Shown here piece after piece: positions 43,752-52,803 of a DNA stretch of 64,000 nt. The stretch lies in contig NZ_LPVF01000001.1 in assembly GCF_001517105.1 (NCBI RefSeq), positions 62,001-126,000 of the forward strand. The letters run 5' to 3'. The position numbers and the translations under genes were made by a program. The notes under the pieces are model-generated. The model worked only from the letters and a program-made list of their open reading frames with translations. It did not search any database and was not told where the DNA came from. This stretch comes from Bacillus halotolerans. GTDB taxonomy: Bacteria; Bacillota; Bacilli; Bacillales; Bacillaceae. Numbering within the stretch: position 1 is the first letter of the stretch; every line of letters begins with the position of its first letter.

Positions 43752-44867
43752 ATGGAACATTTGCCGCAGCAGTACCGACATCTGTTCCCAACCGTGCAGA
43801 GCCGCATCATGCTTGCCAGCTGCTCACAGAGCGCGTTGGCAGAGCCGGTGTCAAAGGCGATACAAGATTATCATGACAGCTTGCTGCATAGGGGGACGAA
43901 CTGGAATGAAGCGATTGAAAAGACAGAGAGTGCCAGAAACGAGTTTGCGAGGCTGGTAGGGGCTGAGCCAGAAGAGATTGCGATTGTGCCGTCAGTTTCT
44001 GATGCGCTGATTTCCGTGGCATCATCCTTGTCTGCTGTTAAAAAGAAACAGGTTGTATACACGGAGATGGATTTCCCGGCGGTGTCTCATATTTGGCAGG
44101 CACAATCTGATTATAATGTATCTGTGATCCCTTCAATAGACAGTGAGCTGCCGCTCGAACAATATGAAAGGTATATCACGGAAGAGACGGTGCTGACCTG
44201 TGTTCCGCACGTTCATTATCGTGACGGCTGCATTCAGGATATAAAAGCCATCGCTGCCATCGCCAAGAGAAAGGGATCGATGGTCTTTGTGGATGCTTAT
44301 CAATCTGCCGGGCATATTCCTATTGATATGAAAGAATGGGGCATAGATATGCTGGCGGCAGGCACCAGAAAGTATATGCTCGGCATACCGGGCATGGCGT
44401 TTCTTTATGTGAGAAAAGAGCTGGCGAACGAGCTGAAGCCCAAAGCATCTGCTTGGTTCGGGCGGGAAAACGGGTTTGGGGCGTCGTCTTATGCAGAAGG
44501 CGCGAGGCGTTTTCAAACAGGAACCCCTGCTTTTATTAGCGTGTATGCAGCGGCTGCGGCTTTATCGCTGCTGAATCATATCGGAATGTCCCGTATCCGC
44601 GATCATATAAAAGCAGTGAGTGCCGATGCGTTTCAATATGCAGCTGAAAAAGGTCTGAAGCTTGCGGGGGCGCCATCAGGACAGCAGCCGGGCATGATTT
44701 CCATTCGGGATGAACGGGCATCGGAAACGGCGGCGTTACTAAAGAAGAAAAACGTGATTTGTGCTCCGCGGGACAATGTCATCCGTCTCGCTCCCCACTT
44801 TTATAATACGAAGGGCGAACTGCGTTATGCGATTGATGAAATGGCTGCGATTTTATCCGCGCGTTAA
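43752..44867 (+). CDS. ycbU: Class V aminotransferase (cysteine-desulfurase-like) YcbU
   Basis: A 371-residue PLP enzyme of fold type I, class V. The PLP-Asp region VFVDAYQSAGHIPID, the Schiff-base Lys in AGTRKYMLGIPGMAF and the N-terminal GTNWNEAIEKTESARNEFARL pattern resemble isopenicillin N epimerase/NifS-like proteins. The substrate is not evident; the typical active-site Cys loop of cysteine desulfurases is not obvious, so desulfurase activity is unsure. AAAAGGAGTG precedes the ATG. Confidence 0.83.
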   Translation: MEHLPQQYRHLFPTVQSRIMLASCSQSALAEPVSKAIQDYHDSLLHRGTNWNEAIEKTESARNEFARLVGAEPEEIAIVPSVSDALISVASSLSAVKKKQVVYTEMDFPAVSHIWQAQSDYNVSVIPSIDSELPLEQYERYITEETVLTCVPHVHYRDGCIQDIKAIAAIAKRKGSMVFVDAYQSAGHIPIDMKEWGIDMLAAGTRKYMLGIPGMAFLYVRKELANELKPKASAWFGRENGFGASSYAEGARRFQTGTPAFISVYAAAAALSLLNHIGMSRIRDHIKAVSADAFQYAAEKGLKLAGAPSGQQPGMISIRDERASETAALLKKKNVICAPRDNVIRLAPHFYNTKGELRYAIDEMAAILSAR

Positions 44868-44947
44868 AAGCGATCACCTAAAAGTAGATGTTCACCTCCT
44901 TCGGCGCCGCTCGCGTCTTGCTTGAGTATGTTGTCCGATATAGGTAT

Positions 44948-44982
44948 AAAAAACCCCCTGACCTCAAGATCAGGGGGTTTTC
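44948..44982. terminator. Bidirectional terminator between ycbU and lmrB
   Basis: AAAACCCCCTGA pairs perfectly with TCAGGGGGTTTT, with A and T runs on both sides. Confidence 0.85.
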
Positions 44983-46419
44983 TTATTGATGATCAACCTT
45001 TACTCGCTTTAAAAAGAAAGCGGCAATTAAACCGATAATCGCAACAATCATCGCAAAGACAAATGCATGCTGAACGCCAGCTGTCAATGCTTGCGGAATG
45101 ACTGCCGGATCGGCTGGATTTTTTACGCTGCTCATGTAGTCATGCTGACCGGCAGCCATGATGCTGACCGCAACAGCTGTCCCGATCGCGCCCGCCATTT
45201 GCTGAAGTGTGTTCATAATGGCAGTGCCGTCCGGATAAAACTCACGCGGAAGCTGGTTTAAACCGTTTGTCTGAGCAGGCATCATAATCATGGAGATCCC
45301 AATCATCAAGCAGGTATGCAGCACGATAATCAGCACTGCTGTTGAAGCTGTCGTGAGATTTGAGAAGAGCCACAGAACAATAGTCACAATCAAAAATCCC
45401 GGAATAACAAGCCATTTCGGTCCGTATTTATCAAACAGACGGCCTGTGACAGGTGACATAAATCCGTTTAAAATACCGCCCGGCAAGAGAATAAGTCCTG
45501 AGGCAAATGCTGTTAAGACTAAGCCGCCTTGCAGATACATCGGCAGAAGCAGCATGGATGACAGGATGACCATCATGCAAATAAAGACCATAATGACGCC
45601 CAAAATAAACATCGGGTATCTGAATGCACGCAGGTTCATCATCGGCTGCTTCATCGTCAGCTGACGGATTGAAAATAGAATAAGGGCGATAACCCCGACA
45701 ATAAGTGAAACGATCACAGTCGGGCTGGACCATCCGCCAGAGCCTTCCCCCGCGTTGCTGAATCCAAACACAATGCCGCCGAAACCGATCGTCGACAGAA
45801 TAATAGACAGGACATCAATTTTAGGTTTTGTGATGTCAGACACATTTTGCATGTACAGGATACCGAAAATGAGCGCAAGCACAAGGAACGGAAGAGAGAT
45901 CCAGAAAATCCAGTGCCAGTTAAGGTGCTCAAGAACCAACCCGGAAAATGTAGGGCCGATTGCCGGCGCAAACATAATGACAAGCCCGATTGTTCCCATG
46001 GCCGCTCCCCGTTTATGGGGCGGGAAAATCACCAAAATCGTATTAAACATGAGCGGTAATAAGAGTCCCGTTCCCAGTGCCTGAACGATTCTCGCCGCTA
46101 ATAAAAATGAGAAGCTAGGCGCAAGCGCCGCAATCAGGGTGCCTATGATTGAAAAAATCAGTGACACAGTAAAAAGCTGTCTAGTTGTAAACCACTGCAA
46201 TAGCAGACCTGAAACAGGAACAAGAATACCGAGCACAAGCAAATAGCCTGTTGTTAACCATTGAACGGTTGCTGCTGTAATGTTCAATTCCTTCATAAGA
46301 TCGGTTAACGCGATATTCAGCGCTGTTTCACTGAACATGCCGATAAAACCGGCCGTCAGCAAAGATATCATAATGGGCATCACTTTATATTGCTGAGATG
46401 CTTTAGCTGCTGTTTCCAA
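44983..46419 (-). CDS. lmrB: Multidrug efflux protein LmrB (MFS, DHA2)
   Basis: LmrB exports lincomycin, puromycin and other drugs by proton antiport. The 478-residue protein has about 14 hydrophobic helices, as in the DHA2 family, with WLTTGYLLVLGILVPVSGLL (helix 2 region), the motif A-like LFTVSLIFSIIGT segment, and motif C GxxxGPxxxG as MFAPAIGPTFSG. It follows lmrA by 63 bases in the lmrAB operon, which LmrA represses. Confidence 0.93.
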   Translation of the reverse strand: METAAKASQQYKVMPIMISLLTAGFIGMFSETALNIALTDLMKELNITAATVQWLTTGYLLVLGILVPVSGLLLQWFTTRQLFTVSLIFSIIGTLIAALAPSFSFLLAARIVQALGTGLLLPLMFNTILVIFPPHKRGAAMGTIGLVIMFAPAIGPTFSGLVLEHLNWHWIFWISLPFLVLALIFGILYMQNVSDITKPKIDVLSIILSTIGFGGIVFGFSNAGEGSGGWSSPTVIVSLIVGVIALILFSIRQLTMKQPMMNLRAFRYPMFILGVIMVFICMMVILSSMLLLPMYLQGGLVLTAFASGLILLPGGILNGFMSPVTGRLFDKYGPKWLVIPGFLIVTIVLWLFSNLTTASTAVLIIVLHTCLMIGISMIMMPAQTNGLNQLPREFYPDGTAIMNTLQQMAGAIGTAVAVSIMAAGQHDYMSSVKNPADPAVIPQALTAGVQHAFVFAMIVAIIGLIAAFFLKRVKVDHQ

Positions 46420-46482
46420 ATCTATTTCTCCTCTCGTTCATCTGAATGTATTCACTCAGCTTGTAGTAGTATGTCTCTTTTT

Positions 46483-47049
46483 TTATTTCTTCAACAGAGC
46501 GGGAATGCGGCTGGAGATATGAAGAAGCGGTGTGCTGTCTTTTGCCGTTAATGATAAAAGAATGCCGCCTTCAATCATCGCGTTAATGACGATGCTTGAT
46601 TCCTTGGCATGGCTCTCGCTGTAACCCGACAGCTGCAATTTTTCCTCAAACACAAGGGACCACGCTTTGTAGGCTTCATCACAGGCTTTTCGCAAAGGCT
46701 CGCTTTTTAATGATGTCTCTGCCGCAAGCAAGCCGACGGGCAAGCCTTCGATGTCCTCTGTGCATGAGAATTGACAGGAGAGCTCCTTCAAAAAGGCTTG
46801 AATGCTTTCTGCGGGATCAGTGCTCACGTCCATGCAGTCTGTGATTTTCTGGCGGATGTATTCCTTCATTTCATTCACGGCTTCAATTGCCAGCTGTTCT
46901 TTACCGCCGGGAAAGTGGTAGTAAAGAGAGCCTTTAGGTGCACCGCTTTCTTTAATAATCTGGTTCAGTCCCGTGCCGTAATACCCCTGCAGCTGAAAAA
47001 GCCGGGTAGCTGCAGAAAGGATTTTCTCACGAGAATCTCCATAGCTCAT
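46483..47049 (-). CDS. lmrA: TetR-family repressor LmrA
   Basis: LmrA represses its own operon and yxaGH; release occurs with flavonoids or mutation, giving lincomycin resistance through LmrB. The 188-residue protein has the TetR N-terminal helix-turn-helix (REKILSAATRLFQLQGYYGTGLNQIIKESGAPKGSLYYHFPG split over residues 7-48) and a ligand-binding C-terminal domain. An exact LmrA operator lies 34 bases upstream of the start. Confidence 0.93.
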   Translation of the reverse strand: MSYGDSREKILSAATRLFQLQGYYGTGLNQIIKESGAPKGSLYYHFPGGKEQLAIEAVNEMKEYIRQKITDCMDVSTDPAESIQAFLKELSCQFSCTEDIEGLPVGLLAAETSLKSEPLRKACDEAYKAWSLVFEEKLQLSGYSESHAKESSIVINAMIEGGILLSLTAKDSTPLLHISSRIPALLKK

Positions 47050-47082
47050 AACATTCCCACCTTACTGATTGCGATCATAAAA

Positions 47083-47099
47083 TATAGTGACTGGTCTAT
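47083..47099 (-). promoter_or_regulatory. LmrA/YxaF operator of lmrAB
   Basis: On the minus strand the site reads ATAGACCAGTCACTATA, which fits the published ATAGACCRGTCWCTATA box. It lies between the lmrA start and its promoter region. Confidence 0.85.
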
Positions 47100-47171
47100 T
47101 ATCTTGATTCCCCCATCGATTGTCAAGATAAAGAAACTTGTATAAGAAAATAAAGTAAGCATATAAAAAAC

Positions 47172-47188
47172 TGAGAGATAACCTGACG
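47172..47188 (+). promoter_or_regulatory. TnrA-like box upstream of ansZ
   Basis: A 17-base site (TGAGAGATAACCTGACG) matches TGTNANAWWWTMTNACA at all but three positions and is centred about 50 bases upstream of the expected transcription start, where TnrA activates. ansZ is a known TnrA target in B. subtilis. Confidence 0.6.
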
Positions 47189-47194
47189 CACATT

Positions 47195-47223
47195 TTGACT
47201 GAATAAATAAAATATTCAATTAT
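47195..47223 (+). promoter_or_regulatory. ansZ SigA promoter
   Basis: TTGACT (47195-47200), 17 bp, AATTAT (47218-47223). The weak -10 fits a promoter that needs an activator. Confidence 0.55.
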
Positions 47224-47265
47224 TAAAAAGCGTAAAGACGTTACCATACAAAAGGAGAGAAAAAC

Positions 47266-48399
47266 ATGAAAACACAACGATTCCTCTTACTGACCCTTTT
47301 TACCGCACTATTGCTTGCTTTTACCGGATGCTCACAATCTCCTGAAGCAAAAGAATCCCCAAAAGAAAAACCGCAGACACAAAAAGTTTCTTCAGCTTCT
47401 GCTTCCAAAAAAAATGACCTTCCAAATATCAAAATACTGGCGACAGGAGGTACGATTGCCGGAGCCGATAAATCAAAAACCTCTACAACTGAATACAAAG
47501 CAGGTGTCGTCGGCGTTGAGTCTCTGATCGAAGCGGTGCCAGAGATGAAGGCCATTGCGAATGTCAGCGGCGAGCAAGTGGTTAACGTCGGAAGCACAAA
47601 CATTGATAATAAAACATTGCTGAAGCTCGGAAAACGAGTCAACAAACTGCTTTCTTCAGAAGATGTTGACGGTATTGTCGTGACTCACGGAACAGATACA
47701 TTAGAAGAAACGGCTTATTTTCTGAACCTCATTGTGAAAAGTGATAAACCGGTTGTTGTTGCCGGTTCGATGAGGCCGTCTACAGCCATCAGTGCTGACG
47801 GCCCGTCCAACTTGTACAACGCAGTTAAAGTGGCGGGCGCACCTGACGCAAAAGGGAAAGGGACGCTCGTCGTTCTCAATGACCGCATTGCTGCAGCACG
47901 ATACGTTACAAAAACCAACACAACCGCAACAGACACCTTTAAATCAGAAGAAATGGGATACGTCGGAACGATTGCCGATGACATTTATTTTCATAATGAA
48001 ATGACACGCAAGCATACAAAGGATACCGAGTTCTCGATTTCCAGCCTTGATAAACTGCCGCAAGTAGACATTCTGTACGGCTACCAAAATGACGGAAGCT
48101 ATCTGTTTGATGCAGCTGTGAAAGCCGGAGCAAAAGGCATAGTGTTCGCAGGATCAGGCAACGGATCTTTATCTGACGCAGCCGAAAAAGGAGCAGTCAG
48201 TGCGGTCAAAAAAGGCGTCACAGTGGTTCGCTCAACCCGTACGGGGAATGGGGTCGTCACACCGAACGGCGACTATGTGAAAAACGGCCTTTTGGCATCA
48301 AACTCCTTAAATCCGCAAAAAGCCCGGATATTGTTAATGCTCGCGCTCACCAAAACAGATGATCCTAAAAAAATCCAAGACTATTTTAATGAATATTAA
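47266..48399 (+). CDS. ansZ: Extracytoplasmic L-asparaginase II (lipoprotein)
   Basis: AnsZ hydrolyses asparagine to aspartate and ammonia outside the membrane, used in nitrogen limitation. The 377-residue protein has a lipobox (LLAFTGC, Cys near residue 23), a Lys/Ser-rich linker and an asparaginase domain with the two catalytic Thr motifs ILATGGTIAG and VVTHGTDTLEETAYF. AAAGGAGAG precedes the ATG. The TnrA-like box upstream fits nitrogen control. Confidence 0.94.
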   Translation: MKTQRFLLLTLFTALLLAFTGCSQSPEAKESPKEKPQTQKVSSASASKKNDLPNIKILATGGTIAGADKSKTSTTEYKAGVVGVESLIEAVPEMKAIANVSGEQVVNVGSTNIDNKTLLKLGKRVNKLLSSEDVDGIVVTHGTDTLEETAYFLNLIVKSDKPVVVAGSMRPSTAISADGPSNLYNAVKVAGAPDAKGKGTLVVLNDRIAAARYVTKTNTTATDTFKSEEMGYVGTIADDIYFHNEMTRKHTKDTEFSISSLDKLPQVDILYGYQNDGSYLFDAAVKAGAKGIVFAGSGNGSLSDAAEKGAVSAVKKGVTVVRSTRTGNGVVTPNGDYVKNGLLASNSLNPQKARILLMLALTKTDDPKKIQDYFNEY

Positions 48400-48402
48400 A
48401 GA

Positions 48403-48430
48403 GAAGAAGGCGAAAAAGCCTTCTTTTTTT
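48403..48430 (+). terminator. ansZ terminator
   Basis: AGAAGGC pairs with GCCTTCT, followed by T7. Confidence 0.8.
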
Positions 48431-48569
48431 GCATTTTCGGGATCATAAACAGCTCAAATGTTCTCTCAACCTTAAAATTTCTTTAAAAATAAGTAAAATT
48501 TACCCTTTACTTAATTATTTTGGCAAAGTAATATAATTTATGAATTTGTTACAAAAAAAGGAGGAAACT

Positions 48570-49208
48570 ATGAAACTTTTAAGAGGTAAGATCATTGCAC
48601 TTGTAACAATTGTTGCGCTGTCAGTTACATCCATGTTTGCGATGCAGCCGTCAGCGAAAGCCGCTGAACATAATCCGGTGGTAATGGTTCACGGAATTGG
48701 CGGAGCTTCTTTTAACTTTGCCGGTATTAAAACTTATTTGGCATCACAAGGCTGGTCACGGGACAAGCTGTATGCTGTAGATTTTTGGGACAAGACAGGC
48801 AATAACTTAAACAACGGCCCAGTATTATCACGTTTTGTGCAAAAGGTATTAGATGAAACCGGTGCGAAAAAAGTGGACATTGTCGCTCACAGCATGGGGG
48901 GCGCCAACACGCTTTATTACATAAAAAAACTGGACGGCGGTAATAAAATTGAAAACGTCGTAACGCTTGGCGGCGCGAACCGTCTTGTTTCAAACAAGGC
49001 GCTTCCGGGAACGGACCCAAATCAAAAGATTTTATATACGTCCATTTACAGCTCGGCGGACATGATTGTTATGAACTATCTGTCTAACTTAGAAGGGGCA
49101 AAAAATGTTCGTATCCACGGTGTCGGACATATCGGCCTTCTGTACAGCAGCCAAGTCAACAGCCTGATTAAAGAAGGGCTGAACGGCGGCGGACAAAATA
49201 CGAACTAA
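48570..49208 (+). CDS. lipA: Secreted lipase A
   Basis: A small extracellular triacylglycerol lipase (symbol estA in older annotation). The 212-residue precursor has a signal peptide ending at AKAAEHNP (mature enzyme ~181 residues), the oxyanion loop VMVHGIGG, the lipase box AHSMGG (Ala replaces the first Gly, diagnostic for Bacillus family I.4), the catalytic Asp in SSADMIV and His in GVGHIGLL. The signal peptide is the most diverged part compared with the strain 168 sequence I remember. Start ATG 48570 follows AAAAGGAGGAAACT. Confidence 0.95.
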   Translation: MKLLRGKIIALVTIVALSVTSMFAMQPSAKAAEHNPVVMVHGIGGASFNFAGIKTYLASQGWSRDKLYAVDFWDKTGNNLNNGPVLSRFVQKVLDETGAKKVDIVAHSMGGANTLYYIKKLDGGNKIENVVTLGGANRLVSNKALPGTDPNQKILYTSIYSSADMIVMNYLSNLEGAKNVRIHGVGHIGLLYSSQVNSLIKEGLNGGGQNTN

Positions 49209-49216
49209 TGAGAAAC

Positions 49217-49252
49217 ATAACCTTGAAGAATCCTATTCTTCAAGGTTATTCT
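49217..49252. terminator. Bidirectional terminator between lipA and yczC
   Basis: A perfect 15-bp stem ATAACCTTGAAGAAT with its complement and a 3-base loop. Confidence 0.85.
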
Positions 49253-49638
49253 GCTTTCAGCACAATTGTTTTCGCAGCCATATCATGAACGGTTTGTTTT
49301 TTCTTCGTAAATGCGGCTGTTAAATAGATCAGGCGGGAAAACACATGGACCCACGCTATCATGTAACGGACAATAGCCTGAGGGAGGGAGATTTTCTCGT
49401 GTGTTTCATCTCTCACGATTTGCAGCCCGATGATTTTTTTGCCCAGCGTACCCTTCCAATTTGTCAGCGGCATCAGCAAAGGATACACAAGCAGCATCAA
49501 TATGGCGACAGCAATGACGCCAGCGGACCCGTCGCCAAACATAAATCCGGATGCTGCAATCACTGCGGCCGCAATGATCACGTCAAGCACAAGAGCGCAG
49601 GCGCGCAGCATAAAACCAGCTAGTTCCAACATAAACAC
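49246..49638 (-). CDS. yczC: RDD-family membrane protein YczC
   Basis: A 130-residue membrane protein with three hydrophobic segments. It has RDD-family features: an Arg...Asp pair in the first helix ([11 protein letters not shown]), [17 protein letters not shown] after helix 2, and the closing DMAAKTIVL motif. RDD proteins have been proposed to take part in ion or compatible-solute transport, but the role here is unknown. AGGAAGTG precedes the ATG on the minus strand. Confidence 0.78.
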   Translation of the reverse strand: MFMLELAGFMLRACALVLDVIIAAAVIAASGFMFGDGSAGVIAVAILMLLVYPLLMPLTNWKGTLGKKIIGLQIVRDETHEKISLPQAIVRYMIAWVHVFSRLIYLTAAFTKKKQTVHDMAAKTIVLKAE

Positions 49639-49865
49639 TTCCTTAAAAATTTTAGATAAACACCTAACAATTGTAAAAAAGAAGGGCCTAAAGTGGGAAT
49701 AGGTTATAAGTCTTACATTACAAAAGTTGATGAAAAAGTCATAGGTGAATTTACATAATGAACCAGGCTGTCACATTACCAAATTCTTTTTTAGCCCGAA
49801 ACCAAGCCCTCAGAAGTTATTTTTGTTAAAATAGAAAAGTTACAACAGAATTCGGAGGGTTTATT

Positions 49866-50945
49866 GTGGGAAAAGTGAAAAGAAATGCCCCTTGCCCATG
49901 CGGCAGCGGTAAGAAATATAAAAAATGCTGCGGAAATAAAGTTGTCGACTTCCCGACAGAATTAGCGGCAAAAGAAGCAAAACAAATTCAGGAAGACTTA
50001 GTGGAGTATGCCTTCACAGTACATAGAGAAAGCATTTCAGGTTTTATCAACCAGCATGATTTTCTTTCTACTATGGACAGGCAGACAAAGGACATCAGTG
50101 TATTTAATTTAGGAATCTGGGGAATCTTCTTCCACCCGCTCGCTGGTGGCAAAACGATCTTTGAAGAGTACCTTCAGAAAAAAGGCGATTCGATCACCCG
50201 CCCGAAAACACGTGAGATCGTTGAATCTTGGAAGAGCATGACGCCTGCTTTATTGCTGCTGAAGGATATGAAAGAAGCAGTTATTCATTTTGAAGATGTC
50301 ATTACGAAAAAACAATTCGACGTGGAAATGGACGTCACAAGTCAAGACCTCCCTCCAGTGGGAAGCTTGATTCTCGGCTATCCGATTCACGAAGCGGAAA
50401 AAGCGGAATTCTTCATGCAGTTCACAATTTTCCCAGTGAAGAGAACGGAAGAGCTGATCAGCAAGGTGAAGACATATGCGGATGCTGCAGTGAAAAACGG
50501 CAAAACGCCGGAGGACTTCATGAAGCAGGAGTTCAACAACGTACTTTTCGCGCTGTTAGCTGAAAAAGATGAACAGCCGCAGCAAGCGGAGCCTGTTCAA
50601 GAAAGCAGCGTTGAGTGGGCAAATGACATGGAGAAAGAAACAGCGGCGGCGATCGAAAAAGGCATGAGCGGAGATGAATATCCGAATGAGCTGATTCCGG
50701 CAGTCATTGACATTTGGAAATCGTTCTGCGAGAAAAAATCACCTGTCATCAGAAAGCCGGAAGCTTTTGCGGCGGCAGTTGAATATTATGTGAATGCAAT
50801 CTCTCTTAACGGCGCAACCGTTTCCCAAGCCAAGCTGGCGAAAAAATACGGCGTAAGCGCATCAACGATTTCAAGCCGCTACAAAGAAATTGAAAGCACG
50901 CTTCAAGATGAAGCGGATCGCTTTGCACAATCATTAACATCTTAA
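49866..50945 (+). CDS. yccF: SEC-C motif protein YccF
   Basis: A 359-residue soluble protein beginning with a SEC-C zinc motif (RNAPCPCGSGKKYKKCCG, Cys pattern CxC...CC), then a mixed region, and ending in a helix-turn-helix-like stretch (QAKLAKKYGVSASTISSRYKEI). The start is GTG 49866 after CGGAGGG. The SEC-C tag is also found on SecA and many stand-alone proteins and may bind nucleic acid or ribosomes; no specific function can be assigned. A terminator follows. Confidence 0.8.
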   Translation: MGKVKRNAPCPCGSGKKYKKCCGNKVVDFPTELAAKEAKQIQEDLVEYAFTVHRESISGFINQHDFLSTMDRQTKDISVFNLGIWGIFFHPLAGGKTIFEEYLQKKGDSITRPKTREIVESWKSMTPALLLLKDMKEAVIHFEDVITKKQFDVEMDVTSQDLPPVGSLILGYPIHEAEKAEFFMQFTIFPVKRTEELISKVKTYADAAVKNGKTPEDFMKQEFNNVLFALLAEKDEQPQQAEPVQESSVEWANDMEKETAAAIEKGMSGDEYPNELIPAVIDIWKSFCEKKSPVIRKPEAFAAAVEYYVNAISLNGATVSQAKLAKKYGVSASTISSRYKEIESTLQDEADRFAQSLTS

Positions 50946-50952
50946 TGACGAA

Positions 50953-50996
50953 CAAAAAAACCTTGAAAAGCCAAGCTTTTCAAGGTTTTTTATTTT
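50953..50996. terminator. Bidirectional terminator between yccF and natK
   Basis: AAAAACCTTGAAAAG pairs with CTTTTCAAGGTTTTT around a short loop; it separates convergent genes. Confidence 0.85.
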
Positions 50997-51946
50997 TGGA
51001 ACGGAATTTTGATTTCTAATCGGAAGACAGGATGGCGATATGTGAAATCAAGCTTTCCAAAAGCTTGGTTCACCAGCTTTTGGATCACATAAGTGCCGAT
51101 TCCTTCATGAGTGCCGCTTTTCGTCGTATAGCCGAATGACTGATACAGTGTATCGAGCACTTTCGGTTCCATGCCGGGTGTCGTATTTTCACAAATCAGC
51201 ACATAAAGCCCGCTTCGCAATGATGTCTCCAGCTTGATCTCCGCTTTCTCAGGGGCCTCTGCAGCGCTGTCGAGCGCATTTTCTAATATGTTGCCGGCCA
51301 GGCTGACCTGATCAGCGGGCGAGAAAGGGAGGGAAGAAAGCGGTGTATGCAAATGCAGTGAAACGTTCACATTCGAAGCGTTTGCTTTTTCCAGAAAGTC
51401 ATACAGCACCCCTGCAATGTACGCACTCTCTCCTTTCAAAAACCGGTCATATTGACTGTACTGGCCCGCCCAATGTTTTATGTATGTTTGTGTGTCCGGC
51501 TCTGACTGCGCCGAGCTGAGCGCTGTGATATGCTTCATTGTATCGTGATTCCGGCTCCTCACATCCATCAGCATTCGATTGGCGTGCTGTTCAGCCTGAG
51601 TCAGCCGATCGATTTGTTTAAAAAGCTTTGTCAGCGAGCGGCACAGCCCGATGCGGAGCCATTCACACGTTGCGAATATCACAATCACAAGCAGCACCGC
51701 CAATCCAGAGGGGGCGATCAGCAAAAACGCCGCCGACAGAATGTGAATCACGGCGATGCATGAATAGAGCTGAAGCGGACAGCGATCCCGCATATGCTTC
51801 GTTTTCCATATGTATAAAACCGCTGCCGCCGCGCCTAAAGCAGCGGCGAGCCAAGAAACGGCTGTGCTGTTCGATAGAATGGCAGCCGACTGATAAAATA
51901 GGAAACTGAATAAAAACAAATAAAGACATTGAAACAGAGTTATCAC
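50990..51946 (-). CDS. natK: Sensor histidine kinase NatK
   Basis: NatK activates NatR, which drives natAB. The 318-residue protein has about four to five N-terminal hydrophobic segments (to residue ~100), then the SRNHDTMKHITAL phosphoacceptor region (His) and a divergent HATPase domain (GNILENALDSA as N box, then the IGTYVIQKLV region), the LytS/AgrC-like HPK10 type. GTG 51946 follows GAGGAGCGC. It is 12 bases downstream of natR in the natR-natK operon, divergent from natAB. Confidence 0.88.
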   Translation of the reverse strand: MITLFQCLYLFLFSFLFYQSAAILSNSTAVSWLAAALGAAAAVLYIWKTKHMRDRCPLQLYSCIAVIHILSAAFLLIAPSGLAVLLVIVIFATCEWLRIGLCRSLTKLFKQIDRLTQAEQHANRMLMDVRSRNHDTMKHITALSSAQSEPDTQTYIKHWAGQYSQYDRFLKGESAYIAGVLYDFLEKANASNVNVSLHLHTPLSSLPFSPADQVSLAGNILENALDSAAEAPEKAEIKLETSLRSGLYVLICENTTPGMEPKVLDTLYQSFGYTTKSGTHEGIGTYVIQKLVNQAFGKLDFTYRHPVFRLEIKIPFQK

Positions 51947-51958
51947 AACCTGCGCTCC

Positions 51959-52660
51959 TCAAAAATAATAGTTTTGAAAATAATCAAGCTGCTGCTTGGT
52001 AATCATCGCTTTTTTAGATGTTCCCTCAAACGAAACCGTAAACGAATGCTTCGTATAAGCGGAAAAATGCTTAATGTAATGAATGTTGATAATAAAGGAG
52101 CGGTGCGAACGAAGAAAATCCTTCTCCGGCAGATCGCCTTTAATATCGTTTAATGTTTGATACGTTTGCACTTCTTCAGATGTTGTCACAATCGTTGTCG
52201 ACCGTCCTGTGCGTTCGGCGAAAATGATATCCTTCTTTTGCAGCACATGCATTTTAGATTTTTGTTTAATCAAAATCCGCCCGTTCAAGCTCGTTTCCGT
52301 TTTCTTTTTGAAATAACGTTCGAAGGAAGAGCTGAGACGATTGGCGTGGTACGGCTTCATAATATAGTCGTGGACGTTCAGATCAAATGCGTGAACCGCA
52401 TAGCCGCTGTTGCCGGTGACGAAAATCACATCCACATCCAGCGAATGAGATCTGATTAAATCCGCCAGCTCGTAGCCTGACATGTGAGGCATCTCAATAT
52501 CGGCAAGCAGAAGATCAATGTCCCCGTTCTTCACCCGGCTGTAAGCTTCCTCCGCCGAATCGGTTGCAAAGACAATTTCGACATCCTGCATTCTGGACAC
52601 GATTGCTTCCAGCTTCTCTAAATCTACTCGATAATCATCGACTAGTCCGACTTTTACCAT
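51959..52660 (-). CDS. natR: LytTR response regulator NatR
   Basis: NatR is the activator of natAB. The 233-residue protein has a receiver domain (GLVDDYRVDLEK; phospho-Asp in LLLADIEMPHMSG near residue 55; Lys in YIMKPYH) and a C-terminal LytTR DNA-binding domain (IIFAERTGRSTTIVTT ... FLRSHRSFIINIHYI). The start at 52660 lies after AGGGGAATG; the longer frame adds two residues. It is divergent from natA with about 140 bases between. Confidence 0.9.
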   Translation of the reverse strand: MVKVGLVDDYRVDLEKLEAIVSRMQDVEIVFATDSAEEAYSRVKNGDIDLLLADIEMPHMSGYELADLIRSHSLDVDVIFVTGNSGYAVHAFDLNVHDYIMKPYHANRLSSSFERYFKKKTETSLNGRILIKQKSKMHVLQKKDIIFAERTGRSTTIVTTSEEVQTYQTLNDIKGDLPEKDFLRSHRSFIINIHYIKHFSAYTKHSFTVSFEGTSKKAMITKQQLDYFQNYYF

Positions 52661-52803
52661 TATCATTCCCCTAGTTAAATAGAATCATCTTTATTTTATC
52701 CCATTTCGCGACATAAAAAGAACTCTTCGCGACAACTTTATCCAACAAATCCAGCTTTTCGTATATAGTCAATACTAGAAATAACGAAAAGGGAGATTGT
52801 GAC

